This document shows, one piece after another, positions 1 to 30,296 of a DNA stretch of 64,000 nt (its first letter is position 1; every line of letters begins with the position of its first letter). A model generated the notes under the pieces. The model was not told the DNA's origin, ran no database searches, and was given only the letters and a program-made list of their open reading frames with translations. Location of the stretch: NCBI RefSeq assembly GCF_021730395.1, contig NW_026461869.1, positions 1 through 64,000 on the forward strand, in the 5' to 3' direction. This DNA is from Mercenaria mercenaria. Lineage: Eukaryota > Mollusca > Bivalvia > Venerida > Veneridae. Both the position numbers and the translations under genes were made by a program.

Positions 1-820
1 GATCATCTACTTGGCATGTCCAGTCATCCCGCTAAATTTCAACACTATTGGCCTAGTGGTTCTCAAGTCACTGTTCAGGCTCCTGTGACCTTGACCTTTG
101 ATCAAGTGACCTCAAAATAAATAGGGGTCATCTACTCTGCATGTCCAACCATCATTCTAGGTCAAGTGGTTCTCAAGTTATTCTCAAGAAATTTTACATG
201 ACCAGGCCGCTGTGACCTTGACCTTTAATAGACTGACCCCAAAATCAATAGGGATCATCTACTCTGCATGTTCAATCATCCTATGAAGTTTCAACATTCT
301 GGGTCAAGTGGTTCTCAAGTTATTTATCGGAAACTGTTTTCCATGTTCAGGCTCCTGTGACTTTGACCTTTGATCAAGTGACCTCAAAATAAATAGGGGT
401 CATCTACTCTGCATGTCCAATCATCCTATTAAGTTTCAACATTCTAGGTCAAGTGGTTCTCAAGTTATTCTCCAGAAATGATTTTACATGACCAGGCCCC
501 TGTGACCTTGACCTTTAATAGACTGACCCCAAAATCAATAGGGATCATCTACTCTGCATGTTCAATCATCCTATGAAGTTTCAACATTCTGGGTCAAGTG
601 GTTCTCAAGTTATTGATCGGAAATTGTTTTCCATGTTCAGGCTCCTGTGACCTTGACCTTTAACAGCGTGACCCCAAAATCGATAGGTGTCATCTACTCT
701 GCATGTTCAATCATCCTATGAAGTTTCAACATTCTGGATCAAGAGGTTCTGAAGTTATTGATCGGAAATGGTTATCAATGTTCAGGCCCCTGTGACCTTG
801 ACCTTTAATGGAATGACCCC
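1..820. repeat. 145-bp tandem repeat array, left part
   Basis: About six head-to-tail monomers of roughly 145 bp. Each contains the blocks CATCTACTCTGCATG, CAATCATCCTATGAAG, GGTCAAGTGGTTCTC and TGTGACCTTGACCTTT. The array resumes at 2720 after an inserted element, with the pre-insertion sequence continuing across the gap, so this is one array cut in two. Every monomer holds a direct repeat of the AGGTCA half-site in reverse orientation. The array probably lies in a downstream MMUT intron or beyond that gene. I see no coding signal. Confidence 0.85.
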
Positions 821-2719
821 AACAAGAGGGCCATGATGGCCCTATATCGCTCACCTGTTATCATTGCACTTGAGGACAAGAAGGTCCTCAGAAAAAATAT
901 CTAAGTCCAAAGGCCAGGAACAACAAAGGAAAGAAATTTAACCAAAAAGAAAAAAAAATTCTTACCAGGTACAGATATGTCAAAATACACCTAAAAATTG
1001 GAGGTACCATCCATGTTGTACCACAGAAAAGTGGTCTCGGTTTTTCCCTACGGCCAATAATAAAAATGTTACTAAAATAAGCTATTTATAGTAACGTAAA
1101 AGGGAAGTAATTAACAAGAGGGCCATGATGGCCCTATATCGCTCACCTGTTATCATTGCACTTGAGGACAAGAAGGTCCTCAGAAAAAATATCTAAATCC
1201 AAAGGACAGGAACAACAAAGGGAAGAAATTTAACCAAAAAGAAGGAAATAATTCTTACAAGGTATAGATATGTCAAAAAACACCTAAAAATTGGAGGTAC
1301 CATCCATGTTGTACCACAGAAAAGTGGTCTCGGGTTTTCCCTATGGCCAATAATAAAAAAGTTACTAAAAATAAGCTATTTATAGTAACATAAAAGGGAA
1401 GTAATTAAAAAAAATATTGTAAGTGAACAAAAGAAGGATCTGCCAAATAAATATGTTGGCATAAATAAAATTTCAGATCAGTATGTTCATTAGGTACGGA
1501 GATATACCCATTTTAATTTGAAATAAAGGGAGGTAATTTGACATAAAATCAGTCCATAGTTATCTACCCTGATTGTCTCAGTCCAACTAATAACAATAAT
1601 GAAATTTCAAATAAGTCCTGTAAGTACTTACTGATATAAATCCATTTTGATTACAATCAGGGGAGGTAATCAGATATAAAATAACTCTGGAACCTACAAC
1701 TGGATCTGATTTGTCATGGAATCCAAGATTTATTGTTGTTGAAGATATTTTGGAAGTTTGTATCAAATAAAACCATAAATGAAGTCTCTATAATGGCTGC
1801 AAAAGCCAAAATAGCCGATTTTGGACCTTTAAGGGGCCATAACTCTTGAACCCAAGATGGAATCTGGCCAGTTCAAGAAAGGAAGCAAGATCTTGTGGTG
1901 ATACAAGTTGTGTGCAAGTTTGGTTAAAATCAAATCAAAAATGAAGCTGATATTGTACAGACAAGGTCAAAATAGCTAATTTTGGCCCATTCAGGGGCCA
2001 TAACTCTGGACCCCATTAAGGAATCTGGCCAGTTCAATAAAGGAACTGAGATCTTATGGCAACACAAGTTTTGTGCAAGTTTGATTAAATTCAAATCATA
2101 AATGAAGCTGCTATTGTGCAGACAAGGTCAAAATAGCTAATTCTGGCCCTTTCAGGGGCCATAACTCTGGAACCCATAAAGGAATCTAGCCAGTTCAAGA
2201 AAGGAACCAAGATCTTATAGTGATACAAGTTGTGTGCAAGTCTGGTTAAAATCAAATCATAAATGAAGCTGCTATTGTGCAGACAAGGTCAAAATAGCTA
2301 ATTCTGGCCCTTTCAGGGGCCATAACTCTGGAACCCATAATGGAATCTGGCCAGTTCAAGAAAGGAACCAAGATCTTATGGTGATACAAGTTGTGTGCCA
2401 GTTTGGTAAAAATCAAATCATAAATAAAGCTGCTATTGTGCAGACAAGGTCAAAATAGCTGATTTTGGCCATTTCAGGGACCATAACTCTGGAACCCATA
2501 ATGGGATCTGGCCAGTTCAAGAAAGGAACCGAGATCTTATGGTGATACAAGTTGTGTGCAAGTTTGGTTTAAACAAAATCATAAATGAAACCACTATCGT
2601 GCAGACAAGAAATTGTTGACGGACGGACGCACGCACGCACGCACGGACACACGACGGACGACGGACGAAGGGTGATCACAAAAGCAAACCTTGTCACTAT
2701 GTGACAGGTGAGCTAAAAA
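821..2719 (+). mobile_element. Helentron-like non-autonomous element H1 with tandem core
   Basis: The 5' end reads AACAAGAGGGCCATGATGGC, in which AGGGCC...GGCCCT can form a hairpin, followed by GCTCACCTGT. The 3' end has the hairpin TGTCACTATGTGACA, then GGTGAGCTAAAAA. GCTCACCTGT and ACAGGTGAGC are inverted copies near the two ends. The core at about 1780-2605 is five monomers of about 161 bp (GGCCATAACTCTGG, CTGGCCAGTTCAAGAAAGG), followed by a GACGGACGCACG-type stretch at 2617-2670. There is no transposase. Bases 821-1113 are a near copy of 1114-1406, so the 5' end is duplicated or a second copy has inserted. The architecture matches what is known of Helentron-derived non-autonomous elements (HINEs, bivalve pearl-type elements). 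The family label is inference. Confidence 0.7.
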
Positions 2720-3720
2720 CAATAGGGGTCATTTATTCTGCATGAACAATCATCCTATGAAGTTTCAACATTCTGGGTCAAGTGGTTCTCTAGTTACTGA
2801 TCGGAAATGGTTTTCAATGTTCAGGCACCTGTGACCTTGACCTTTAATGGAGTGACACCAAAATCAATAGGGGTCATCTACTCTACATGACCAATCATCC
2901 TATGAAGTTTCAACATTCTGGGTCAAGTGGTTCTCTAGTTATTGATCGGAAATGGTTTTCAATGTTCAGGCCCCTGTGACCTTGACCTTTGACGGAGTGA
3001 CCCAAAAAACAATAGTGGTCATCTACTCTTCATGATCAATCATCCTACGAAGTTTCAACACTCTGGGTCAAGTGGTTCTCTAGTTATTGATCGGAAATGG
3101 TTTTCAATGTTCAGGCACCTGTGACCTTGACCTTTGCGAAGTGACCCCCAAAACAATAGCGGACATCTACTCTATATGACAAATCATCCTATGAAGTTTC
3201 AACATTCTGGGTCAAGTGGTTCTCTAGTTATTGATCAGAAATGGTTTTCAATCTTCAGGCACCTGTGACCTTGACCTTTGACGGAGTGACCCCAAAATCA
3301 ATAGGGGTCATCTACTCTTCATGACCAATCATCCTATGAAGTTTCAACATTCTGGGTCAAGTGGTTCTCTAGTTATTAATCGGAAATGGTTTCCAATGTT
3401 CAGGCCCCTGTGACCTTGACCTTTGACGTAGTGATCCCAAAAACAATAGGGGTCATCTACTCTTCATGACCAATCATCCTATGAAGTTTCAACATCCTGG
3501 GTCAAGTGGTTCTCTAGTTATTGATCAGAAATGGTTTTCAATGTTCAGGCCCCTGTGACCTTGACCTTTGACGGAGTGACCCCAAAAACAATAGGGGTCG
3601 TCTACTCCAGCAGCCCTACAATCCTATGAAGTTTGAAGGTTCTAGGTCAAATGGTTCTCCAGTTATTGCTGGGAAATGAAGTGTGACGGACGGACAGGGC
3701 AAAAACAATATGTCTCCGCT
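2720..3720. repeat. 145-bp tandem repeat array, right part
   Basis: This is the continuation of the array at 1-820, with about six more monomers containing CAATCATCCTATGAAG and TGTGACCTTGACCTTTGA. It ends at about 3680-3720 in GTGACGGACGGACAGGGC and CAATATGTCTCC, which looks like the 3' end of the element that originally carried the array. Bases 3721-4023 hold nothing I recognise. Confidence 0.8.
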
Positions 3721-3976
3721 CTTCTTCTTATAGAAGCATTATCAGTCTGCTACAAATTGTACTGATTTTACAGTTTGGAAAAGCTGATAAGAAGCAGAAA
3801 TGAAACGTTTGCACTTTTGATTATATGTAGCAGGCTGTAAGCAGAGTAGAAACACAAAAATTGATTTGTACAGATTTCTATATTCATCATTCAAACCTTA
3901 AAGAATATAGTTTGGCCTGAATGCATGAAAAATACCTGGCTATGGAAGCAACTGCTTTTGGATTAAGTGATTCCTA

Positions 3977-21675
<17,699 letters not shown>

Positions 21676-21707
21676 CGTGTTGACAGATTACTAAACAGCA
21701 CTTTAGT
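21676..21707 (-). other. MMUT: MMUT 5' untranslated stretch after a probable acceptor
   Basis: On the minus strand a TATTTTTCAG acceptor ends at 21708, leaving 32 bases before the ATG. This suggests a further non-coding first exon to the right, so the MMUT promoter is not located. Bases 21708-22865 show no gene or repeat I recognise. Confidence 0.5.
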
Positions 21708-22865
21708 CTGAAAAATATATATTAATTAAATACAGATGGATGTCGGTACCTCAAATCAAGCGTTTTGCCTCAAAATAACCAAAATTTGACTTAAAATGGT
21801 ATTTTGTGCAAATTACTTCAGGACGGGACTTGAAAATGTCTTTGAGACAGCCGAAATTTTGTGATAAACAAGTTTGAGATATGGAGTTTCAACTGTGTTT
21901 GTTTCTATACAAATTCATTGAAGCCAAATCACTTCAAATATTGATAAGGAACGTGGCGGTCTAGTGGTTAACTTATGGTTGCTTCAGACCAGGAAAAAAA
22001 TTGTTTGAAATAAAACACTTAAACAGCAGACGGCGGTCATAATTCTATCATAAACAATTTTAGTTCAGACCATAATTTATGAAGAAAATGTTTAATTTGT
22101 GAAAAAGACATTATGGACAATCACATATGGTCAGTTCAAGCACTACGTGTCACTGGTTTATTAAAGACCAGTAAGGGGGGTTCTACTGTATATAAAAATC
22201 TCTGTCTACTATATAAATAACTCTGAAGCTGATTTTTTAATCATCTTGCTTTGCACTCAGTAATTAAAGCATTGTACTAGGAGGAAAAATAGGCCCAGGT
22301 AAGAATCTGTTACTAGATATAATAATGGTCACCACAAGAACTTTGTAGCTCATGTTGTCTTTTGAACTTATGTGATGTTTAATAAAGCTTACCTTTACAT
22401 TTTATCTTCAACACTAGAAAAAATCTCAATAGTGGCTCAATACATAAGCGTGTAGTCCAAATAATAGGACATTTTGGGACAACATGATAACTTTAGACTG
22501 TCACTGTCCTGTCACATCCAAACTTATTCTGCATATTTCTGTCAGGAAATCCCCAATGAAATCTGTTGGGAACATTTTTTGGTGCAGGTACTATGTATTT
22601 GTAATGATTACATCTCTGATAATGAATTTATATGTTGACACTTAAAAGCATAAAACTGCCTTGCTGACATTTTTTAAATGTATATTTTGTGTTTTGTTTC
22701 TGCAATTTAGTGTCATCAGCATTCTACTGTGTATTGAAACCGGTGTTGGAATAGGTGTCTCCTCGCAACCATTCACATCATATTTCCAAAGATTTAAGTC
22801 TCCAATTTAATAGTCTTAAGACACAAAGTACACATTTCTTACCATCAAAAGAAGCGTGGTCATAT

Positions 22866-22960
22866 GGTGAAACTGAAACTGAAACTGTTTTATTTGATTA
22901 AACGCCTATTTTTACGCAAAACATATTCAATGGCGTTTTACAAATACATAAAAATACGAC
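22866..22960 (-). mobile_element. 3' tail copy of the CR1/L2-like LINE
   Basis: The reverse complement ends AATAGGCGTTTAATCAAATA then AAACAG and TTTCAG repeats, the same 3' end as the LINE at 10348-11345 (AACGCCAGTGAATAT versus AACGCCATTGAATAT). It is a short 5'-truncated insertion in the other orientation. Confidence 0.75.
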
Positions 22961-23530
22961 AAAAATTAAGATATTTTAAATGACATATGACATAAATGGG
23001 CATAAATATCATTGTGAATAAACTATTTAGTAAGCATTAAAAAAAGATCAGGCATCAGATAAGATTAATAAAATATTAGAATATTAAGATACAGTAAGAC
23101 AGCTGTTTGTTATTAAGTAAGAATAAGTGGGTTATTGCGACATGTCCACGGTGATAATTAATTGGCAGTGGCTATGATTACGGTACCGTAATCCTAGCCT
23201 CCAGTTCTAGGATTACGGAAGTTCCGTATTCCTAGACAACCCTATGAGGATAGGCTAGGACTACAAAAGTATTTAAGAGGCATCAAATATATGTTAGGTT
23301 ATGCATAAATGACGTTGTAAACTTACTTATTTTTACTATTATTTCGTGCTATCTATCCGCTGTTTTGGGTTAGAATAATCTTAATGGCGGCGCGAGGAAA
23401 TATTATAGAATTATCTATGTTTCATATATACCTGCATTTTTTTTCATCAAATCAACACAAATGGTCTTTAATAAGGCCATAATTAAAAAATTGTTTGTTT
23501 GCAGTGCTCCGACCCAGATTTTCAGGAGTG

Positions 23531-23551
23531 GGTAGGTAGGTAGGTATTTTT

Positions 23552-23582
<31 letters not shown>
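23531..23582. repeat. simple repeat: (GGTA)n, T-run, (GT)n
   Basis: Four GGTA words, then about 27 T, then about five GT, in the left arm of the 3-kb inverted-repeat element. The minus-strand frames rich in lysine here are artefacts of this run. Confidence 0.9.
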
Positions 23583-23583
<1 letters not shown>

Positions 23584-24087
23584 AAAGTCGGTGTACACAA
23601 ATTTTCTCAGCAGACATTGAAACATATTCATGAATTTCAGAGAGTAAGAACATACATGGCAGACAAATTCTACCAGGAATTTCACAGAGCACTAACTTGC
23701 ATGTAGACATTTATTAAACCAGATCTTTCATTTTATAATTAATCAAAATTAAAACTGAATGACAGAACTTTGGATATAGACCAAGAATGCAACGAAAGAT
23801 CTGGACACTCCGAACCATCATTCCTTAAAACCTTTTACAGGACAGTTGTTCTGACTTCATGCAGATGCTGTCAGACCCTTAATGTATGAAATAATGGCAT
23901 TTGTTGCATTTTGGTCTAAGTTTTGAGTACTCAAATGTCATCAATCTGGATACAGAAAGAGACAGAAGGTTTATAATGACCTCACTGCAGGCCTAAGCTG
24001 TCCAACCTGTTTTGGCGAGATGGGGGTGCGGAAGGTAGGCAAAGAAGAATGTTTGCTGCCATCCCCCTGGAAATGTTAAGAATATAT

Positions 24088-24410
24088 TAATAAAATTGTG
24101 GCCTCTGTTACATCTCTTGACAGGAATGAAATAGCGGCCTCAGTTACAGTTTTTGACAGGAATGAAATAGTGGCCCCTATTACTTCTTTTGACAGTAATG
24201 AAAGGGCGGCCTATGCTACCTGTATTAATGAAATAGTGGCCTTTTTTACCTTTTGGACAATAGAAATGAAATGGTGCCCTCTGTTTACATCTATTGGTAG
24301 GAATGAAAATAATAGTGGCATCTGTTACATCTTTTGAAAGGAATGAAATGATGGCCTGTGTTTCATCTTTGTTAGGAATGAAATGATGCCAACTGTTACA
24401 TTTTTGTCTA
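24088..24410. repeat. minisatellite of about 43 bp
   Basis: About seven or eight irregular copies of a unit containing AGGAATGAAATAGTGGCC and CTGTTACATCTTTTGAC. Lies inside the 23167-26218 element. The 79- and 94-residue frames across it are repeat-derived. Confidence 0.75.
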
Positions 24411-27032
24411 AATTTTGTGGGCACTGATATTATTTATCTGGACACAGGAAGTGTTGTTGCATATGAAATCCAGATTCCAGTCCAAAATTTGGCAGTAGGT
24501 ATAGAAGATCGAATTCCAGAATATTTTTTAAATACAAGTTTGAAATGGTGGGTTCTGATACAAGTTCAACTTTGTTAAATAAAGGTAGCTTCTCGGGCAA
24601 CTTGGGGCAGGGGAGCAGCATATAAGCCTACCAACCCCTCCACCCCAACCCTTTGAATACAGGTCTGTGTATAAGAGGGTGATTGTGACCAGCTGTGGAG
24701 CTTCTCATGCTTAATATTTAGTCTCCATTTTAGTGAAAATTAAGGCTTTAGAATTGAAAGGCTTCACTTTTAAACACAAGCTGAATTATGTCAAATTATG
24801 ATTTAGTTCCTTTAAGTAAGGAACAAGAAACAAAGTTCACAGCACTTAAATTGCAAATCCATAAATCATATCAGTCCTTTTAAATCAAAGTGTATTAGGT
24901 AATACACAAATTGTACTTGTAGAATTAGGTCAAATTACATCACACCCATCACAACATTTAGCTGTCAAACTGCTTCCTTTCATCTTACATCAAAGGCCAA
25001 ATGTGGACTCCCATCTTTCCTTTGAACTTAGCCGATTCCCATCTTTCCTTTGAACTTAGCCGACAAGTGCCAGTGTATTTTTCAAGATGTTTATGCAATT
25101 TTGTCACCAAATGTGTCGGATAAAACTGGAATTTAAAAGTTAAATCATGTTTGCAAGGAAAGGAAAATTAGGATTTACAAAAAAAATCGAGGTATGTGGC
25201 TTTATTACGTGTTCGAACAAGGTCTCAATTAATACATAAAAATGTGAATAGTTATCATTCAAGTTGCGGATTATTCTGGTGCATGATCAAAAATTCAGAT
25301 GTCTGTTTAATTTATAAACTTTTAAATGTTGAAACTAATCAACAGAAAATCAGAATAATTTTTTAGACCGTGGTCATGTTGACTGACTCATTGGTCAGGT
25401 CCCTGGCACTGTGTCAGACGACATTGTTTATTAAAAGAATGAGTTCAACTTGGGATTTACGGCGAACTGACACAAACAGGTCATATACCGCCGAAACATT
25501 TGTTTACTGGAAAATAATAAATTAATTGTTTATCAAATATACATAGGTCACCGTAAAATCATGTGAGAAAGACTAAGTAAATATGTCTGAGCGACTTTCT
25601 CACTCGGATCGGAACTTGTGACTTCCGAAACACGTGCGAAGACGGCAATATGGTCGCGTACACTAAATGTTGAATGATCTGCTGTATATCAAAATACGAA
25701 AAGGAAAACGTCTGCTGAAAATGCATTTTGCATCAGAAAGGATCAAAACATATATAAAAAAAATTGCCCCCCTGAACTGCCTAAAAAATTATTTGGGTCG
25801 GGACGATTTTGATGGGGGCGGTCGGAGCACTGCAAACAAACAAATTTTTAATTATGGCTTAAAATACAATATTGTTATAAATAAAAAATCGAGTATAGAA
25901 TATTTTTTTAAACCTAACTTTGACACTCATATTTCTATAATATTTCCGCGCGCCGCCATTAATATAGCATTTAAGATTATACTTACCCAAAATGGCGGAT
26001 AGATAACATGAAAAAATAAGATAGGCATGAAAAATCGCTATTGTAATTAATTGAAATAAGAAGTTTTCAGCATCATTTATGCATAACCTAATATATATTT
26101 GATGCCTCTTAAATATTTCCGTAATCCTAGCCTATCCTCATAGGGTTGTCTAGGAATACGGAACTTCCGTATTCCTAGAAACGGAGGCTAGGATTATGGT
26201 ACCGTAATCGTAGCCACTTCCTATTTAATTTACCGATGAATAATTGCTTTCGCATATAAAATGACGCGTGGAGAACATGTCACTTCCAGTAAACGAGATC
26301 TCATTCAGTTGCCACGTTTTCTTTGCGAGATTTGCTCTATATGCCTTTCAAGTTGCCGATCTATTTATTTTTATAGCTCTTTGGTCATCCCAACAAGCCA
26401 AATCTAAGAGTAAGGGTAAGCGTGTAACTTTTTGTATCATAGAAATACAATAAAGAGAAAAACACCACTATATCTGTCTTGACATTGCCCTTCCTATGAT
26501 ATATAACATTTGCATATTTATTTTTTCTCTTAAAAATATAAACAAGTTTTTTTTTTTAATAAAATGAAAGGTGAAGGCCACACAGACGAAGGTCAGGACA
26601 GCATTTTCTTTGAAAGGAAGAGTTGACAGCAATGACTTGTAGCTACAATTTATTCTACTGGTTTCAAGTTATTTCAGTTTTCAACAGAAATATGCAAAAC
26701 CTTATTAATTTCATCGCAAATGCAAAAAAAAAAAAAAAATTAACCTGCTGATTTCTGTTTGCTATTTTCTTGCAAGCGAGGTAACTCTGCCACAGATATG
26801 CCTGATTGTAACATTTATGACGAAGAACAATGTTCTTAGATTTTGGCCGACAAGTTCTAATCTGTGCAATAGAAATTCTGTATTTTATTTAAATTGATTT
26901 GTTAGAATTATTTTTCTTTGTTTTACTATATAATGTGTGCTAATGTATGTGATCTGTGTAATTGCAAAAATAAATAATAATAATTTGATACAATATGTAT
27001 ATTTATAATTTCTGTTTTCTTTTTAAATCGTA

Positions 27033-27033
<1 letters not shown>

Positions 27034-27066
<33 letters not shown>

Positions 27067-27140
27067 CTTTATTTAAAGTCGGCAAGAGGTTACAACAATA
27101 CAACATAAGCTCATAAGAGCTTTTTAACCTACTACTTTTT
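27034..27140 (-). repeat. (GTAA)n tract and adjoining LINE-like 3' end
   Basis: Eight GTAA words (27034-27065) adjoin AGCTTTATTTAAAGTCGGC. Read on the minus strand this is CCGACTTTAAATAAAGC followed by TTAC repeats, as expected of a retrotransposon tail. CCGACTTTAAATAAA recurs at about 48796. Bases 26219-27033 hold no recognised gene. Confidence 0.45.
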
Positions 27141-27229
27141 TGTGACTGTTTATACATGTAGTAATAATAATAACAATAAGTAATATTTCTAGTTGCATCA
27201 TTAAAACTCTTTAATATTTGTTTTCATAG

Positions 27230-29755
27230 CATATTAATCTGACCCAAGTAGTCCAGGAGCCAACTCGTGAAAATCACATCCTAGATCTATTCATGACGAG
27301 TAACCCGTCAATTGTCAAACGAACCAGTGTAATTCCAGGTATCAGTGATCATGATGCTGTCTGGTACAGTCAAACGCATCTGCCCAAAGAAAGCCCCAAA
27401 AACCGAGACAAATTCACCTCTATAAAAAGGCTGACTGGGATGGTCTTAGGTCACATGTATCAGAACTCCACAACTCCCTTACAATGTCAAACTCCTATGA
27501 AAATTTATCAGTAGAATCTCTTTGGAAGACCATCGCCAGCTCTATTGAAGAAGGAATTAAGAAATTTATCCCGTCTAAAATGTCATCAACCAAAGATAAA
27601 TTCCCTTGGATTAAGGTTAACCTTAAACGACTCTACAGGAGACGGGATAAAGCCTTTAGGAAATATAAGACAAACAAAATTCCCAAGGAAACTTACCTTA
27701 GTCTCAAACATCAATGTAGGAAAGAAACCAAATTAGCATACGAAGAGTACCTTGAAGACATCCTTAATGTGAACGCCGAAACTTATCAAATGCAAGCACA
27801 ACATAACAGACCAAACACCAAGAAATTATACAGCCTTCTCAACCACTCAAAACAAGAGTCCACTGGCATCGACACACTCAAACATGACAGCAAACTTCAC
27901 ACACAGGACCCTGACAAAGCCACAGTATTCAATAAGCAATTTCAGTCAGTTTTTACTTCAAAATCTCCGCTCTCTCTGAAATCTCTGGCTGATATGAAGG
28001 TCCAGGATATCGCAGATACAGGTAAAGAGATCCCAGGAAAAGAAACGTACAACCCACACAAACCTATGCATGATATTGATATTTCAACACAGGGTATCGA
28101 AAAACTTCTTTGCAACCTTAATCCCCATAAAGCTGCAGGGCCCGACCAAATAAGACCGGTCGTACTTAAGAATATTAGCCAAGTGATCTCCCCTATCCTT
28201 ACACAACTCTTCCAAAAATCCCTGCAGTCCAGTTCTCTGCCAGATATATGGGAAATGGCGAATGTCGCTCCCATCTTTAAGAAAGGCTCTAGGTCAGACC
28301 CAGCCAACTATCGCCCAATATCTCTTATCTGTATCTTGTGTAAAACCCTGGAACACATATTGTATCCTATAGCATAACAAAACACTTTACAAAGAACAAT
28401 ATGTTCTATGAATTGCAGCATGGTTTCCGAGAAAAGAGGTCTTGTCAAACACAGTTACTAATGTTAGTAGAAGATATCCTTCAATTCTTGAACCTGAAAA
28501 GTCAAGTTGACCTCATACTCCTTGACTTTTCAAAGGCGTTCGATATGGTCAACCATGAAAAACTACTCTACAAGCTGCATTTCTATGGTGTAAGGGGTCA
28601 TACTCTTAAATGGATTAAAGCTTTCCTTGATAACAGGTCACAGTCAGTGGTAGTTAACGGGTCCACATAAGGCACCATACCAGTCTCCTCAGGTGTTCCC
28701 CAGGGTTCGGTCCTCGGGCCTCTCTTATTTCTTATCTATATTAACGATTTACCTGACTTTGTTAAACACTCTAAAGTTCGACTCTTTGCCGATGACACGG
28801 CCATCTACCTTTCTCTGACTGTCTCTTCCCATTCAAGTCTACTACAGCAAAACTTACAGCAACTGGAATTCTGGGAAACAAAGTGGGACATGAAATGCAA
28901 TCCGTCTAAATGCCAAGTAATACAGATCACTAAGCGTAAAACACCTATGCCAACACAGTACCTTTTACACAAAACCATCTTACAAACAGTACCGTCTGCA
29001 AAATACCTTGGCATAACTATATCGAACAACCTTACATGGAATGACCACATTGACAACATCACCAAAAAAGCAAATCAAACATTGGGTTTCTTAAGACGTA
29101 TCATCAAAGTACACTCAGAAGGGTTAAAATCACAAGCATACAAAACACTTGTACGGCCCCAGCTGGAGTACAGTTCCACTGTGTGGTCCCCCCACTCTGA
29201 AACTCTTATTGATCAGCTTGAGTCTGTGCAGTGCAGGGCTGCACGCTGGGCCAAGCGCGATTATAGCCGTACATCAAGTGTAGACAACATGCTGACTTCC
29301 CTAAATTGGCGACGCCTTGCACTCCGTCGCATTGACCAGCGCCTGGTTATGTTTTATAACATCTTGCATAACCAGATCGCCATTCCACTACCGGACTACC
29401 TAACACCCAACACTAGATCTTCCAGAACCAGAACCACTCATTCCCAGGCATTCGTTCAAGTTTCACCCTCATCCAACTATCATAAATTTTCATTCTTCCC
29501 TAGAACAGTATATCATTGGAATGCCTTGCCCTCAGATGTTGTCAACTCGTCTGGGCCAGTGTTCAGTCAGGCTGTAAGCCAGATTGAGCACATCTCACCT
29601 TAAATACACCTGCCCTATTTTTAACCTGTTTTAACCATTCTCCTTCTTTTTTTTACTACTACTTTTTTACTCATTTTAACATTCTTGCTAGTTGACGCGC
29701 AAAGTCTAGGTCCCCAGCAGGGGTTTGACTATATGGAAGATAGACAGATAGATAA
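27230..29755 (+). mobile_element. Jockey/CR1-type LINE, 5'-truncated, broken
   Basis: The first part is the end of the endonuclease (NHILDLFMTSN, then GISDHDAVW). The reverse transcriptase follows with [64 protein letters not shown] and the catalytic FADDTA near 28790. The C-terminal region (28890-29603) contains [17 protein letters not shown] and [11 protein letters not shown]. At least two frame changes (near 27500 and 28380) and an in-frame TAA at 28668 break it. The 3' end at 29737-29755 is AGATAGACAGATAGATA, a short tandem tail. The residual frames at 27484-28377, 28401-28670 and 28890-29603 belong to it. It is fairly young judging from the long intact stretches. Confidence 0.93.
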
Positions 29756-29835
29756 AACACACTAAAAGTTATTGCAGCTGGTAAATGTAAGAGCTCTATC
29801 AACCAAACAGAACATATTTACATAATTATCACATG

Positions 29836-30105
29836 TAAAATAGAAAAAAGTGGAAACTCCACAGGTCGCTCAACACGACAAAAACGAAAATGTTGCAGGC
29901 TCGGTTTGATTGAGCCTGTTCATGGACGGTAGTGGACATGCATGCTACCGTCCACACCCTAGAGTAGCCCCGGGTTGAGCAGAACGCAACATTTACACAT
30001 GCTACAAGTACAAATTTTTTTTAGAGACATCTGCAGATGTATTCATACGGCAGTGCACATGGAATTTTTGATGATACACTAGGTGTAATTCCATGAAAAG
30101 CAGCG
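29836..30105. repeat. direct repeat, left copy (about 270 bp)
   Basis: Shares TAAAATAGAAAAAAGTGGAA, CCACAGGTCGCTCAACACGA, GATTGAGCC, GCTACCGTCCACACCCT and CAGATGTATTCATACGGC with 32038-32309, with perhaps 10-15% divergence. The two copies face the same way and enclose about 1.9 kb, of which 1.56 kb is a later DNA-element insertion. They could be fossil LTRs of a tiny element or a segmental duplication. No capsid or polymerase sequence is seen between them. Confidence 0.65.
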
Positions 30106-30296
30106 TATGGTCCCCAGTTAAAATAATCGGTTTGCCCTAAACGAGAAAACAATGGGCAGAACTAAACAAAGTGGGATTTAGAAAGGGGATCTGAGGTTAT
30201 GGAGCCTGCATATCACATGTACAGGAACTGCCAAAAGACAAAATTAAAAAGCAGGCACCATATCCAAGGGGTGGTTATACAATACCCAAAGTTATA

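Larger units (their letters stand above)
23167..26218. mobile_element. 3.05-kb non-autonomous DNA element with about 350-420-bp inverted repeats
   Basis: The left arm (23167 to about 23520) starts AGTGGCTATGATTACGGTAC. The right arm (about 25795 to 26218) ends GGTACCGTAATCGTAGCCAC then T. The arms pair through GGATAGGCTAGGA/TCCTAGCCTATCC, GCATCAAATATATGTTAGG and its mirror, GGCGGCGCG/CGCGCCGCC and GTTTGCAGTGCTCCGACC/GGTCGGAGCACTGCAAAC. Interruptions are few. No transposase frame is found inside. The terminal region also contains the perfect palindrome GATTACGGTACCGTAATC. No clear target duplication was found, so the superfamily is unassigned. Confidence 0.7.

Noticed and set aside
1-820. CRISPR-like array
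   Set aside because: The units are contiguous 145-bp tandem monomers without unique spacers, in a eukaryotic context.
21955-22010. tRNA-like SINE head (GGTCTAGTGGTTAAC)
   Set aside because: Looks like an A box, but no B box follows at the right distance and no tail was found.
24098-24424. proteins of 79 and 94 residues
   Set aside because: Both are frames through the 43-bp minisatellite.
26268-26453. 61-residue membrane-like protein exon
   Set aside because: Hydrophobic stretch but no family resemblance and no convincing splice context.
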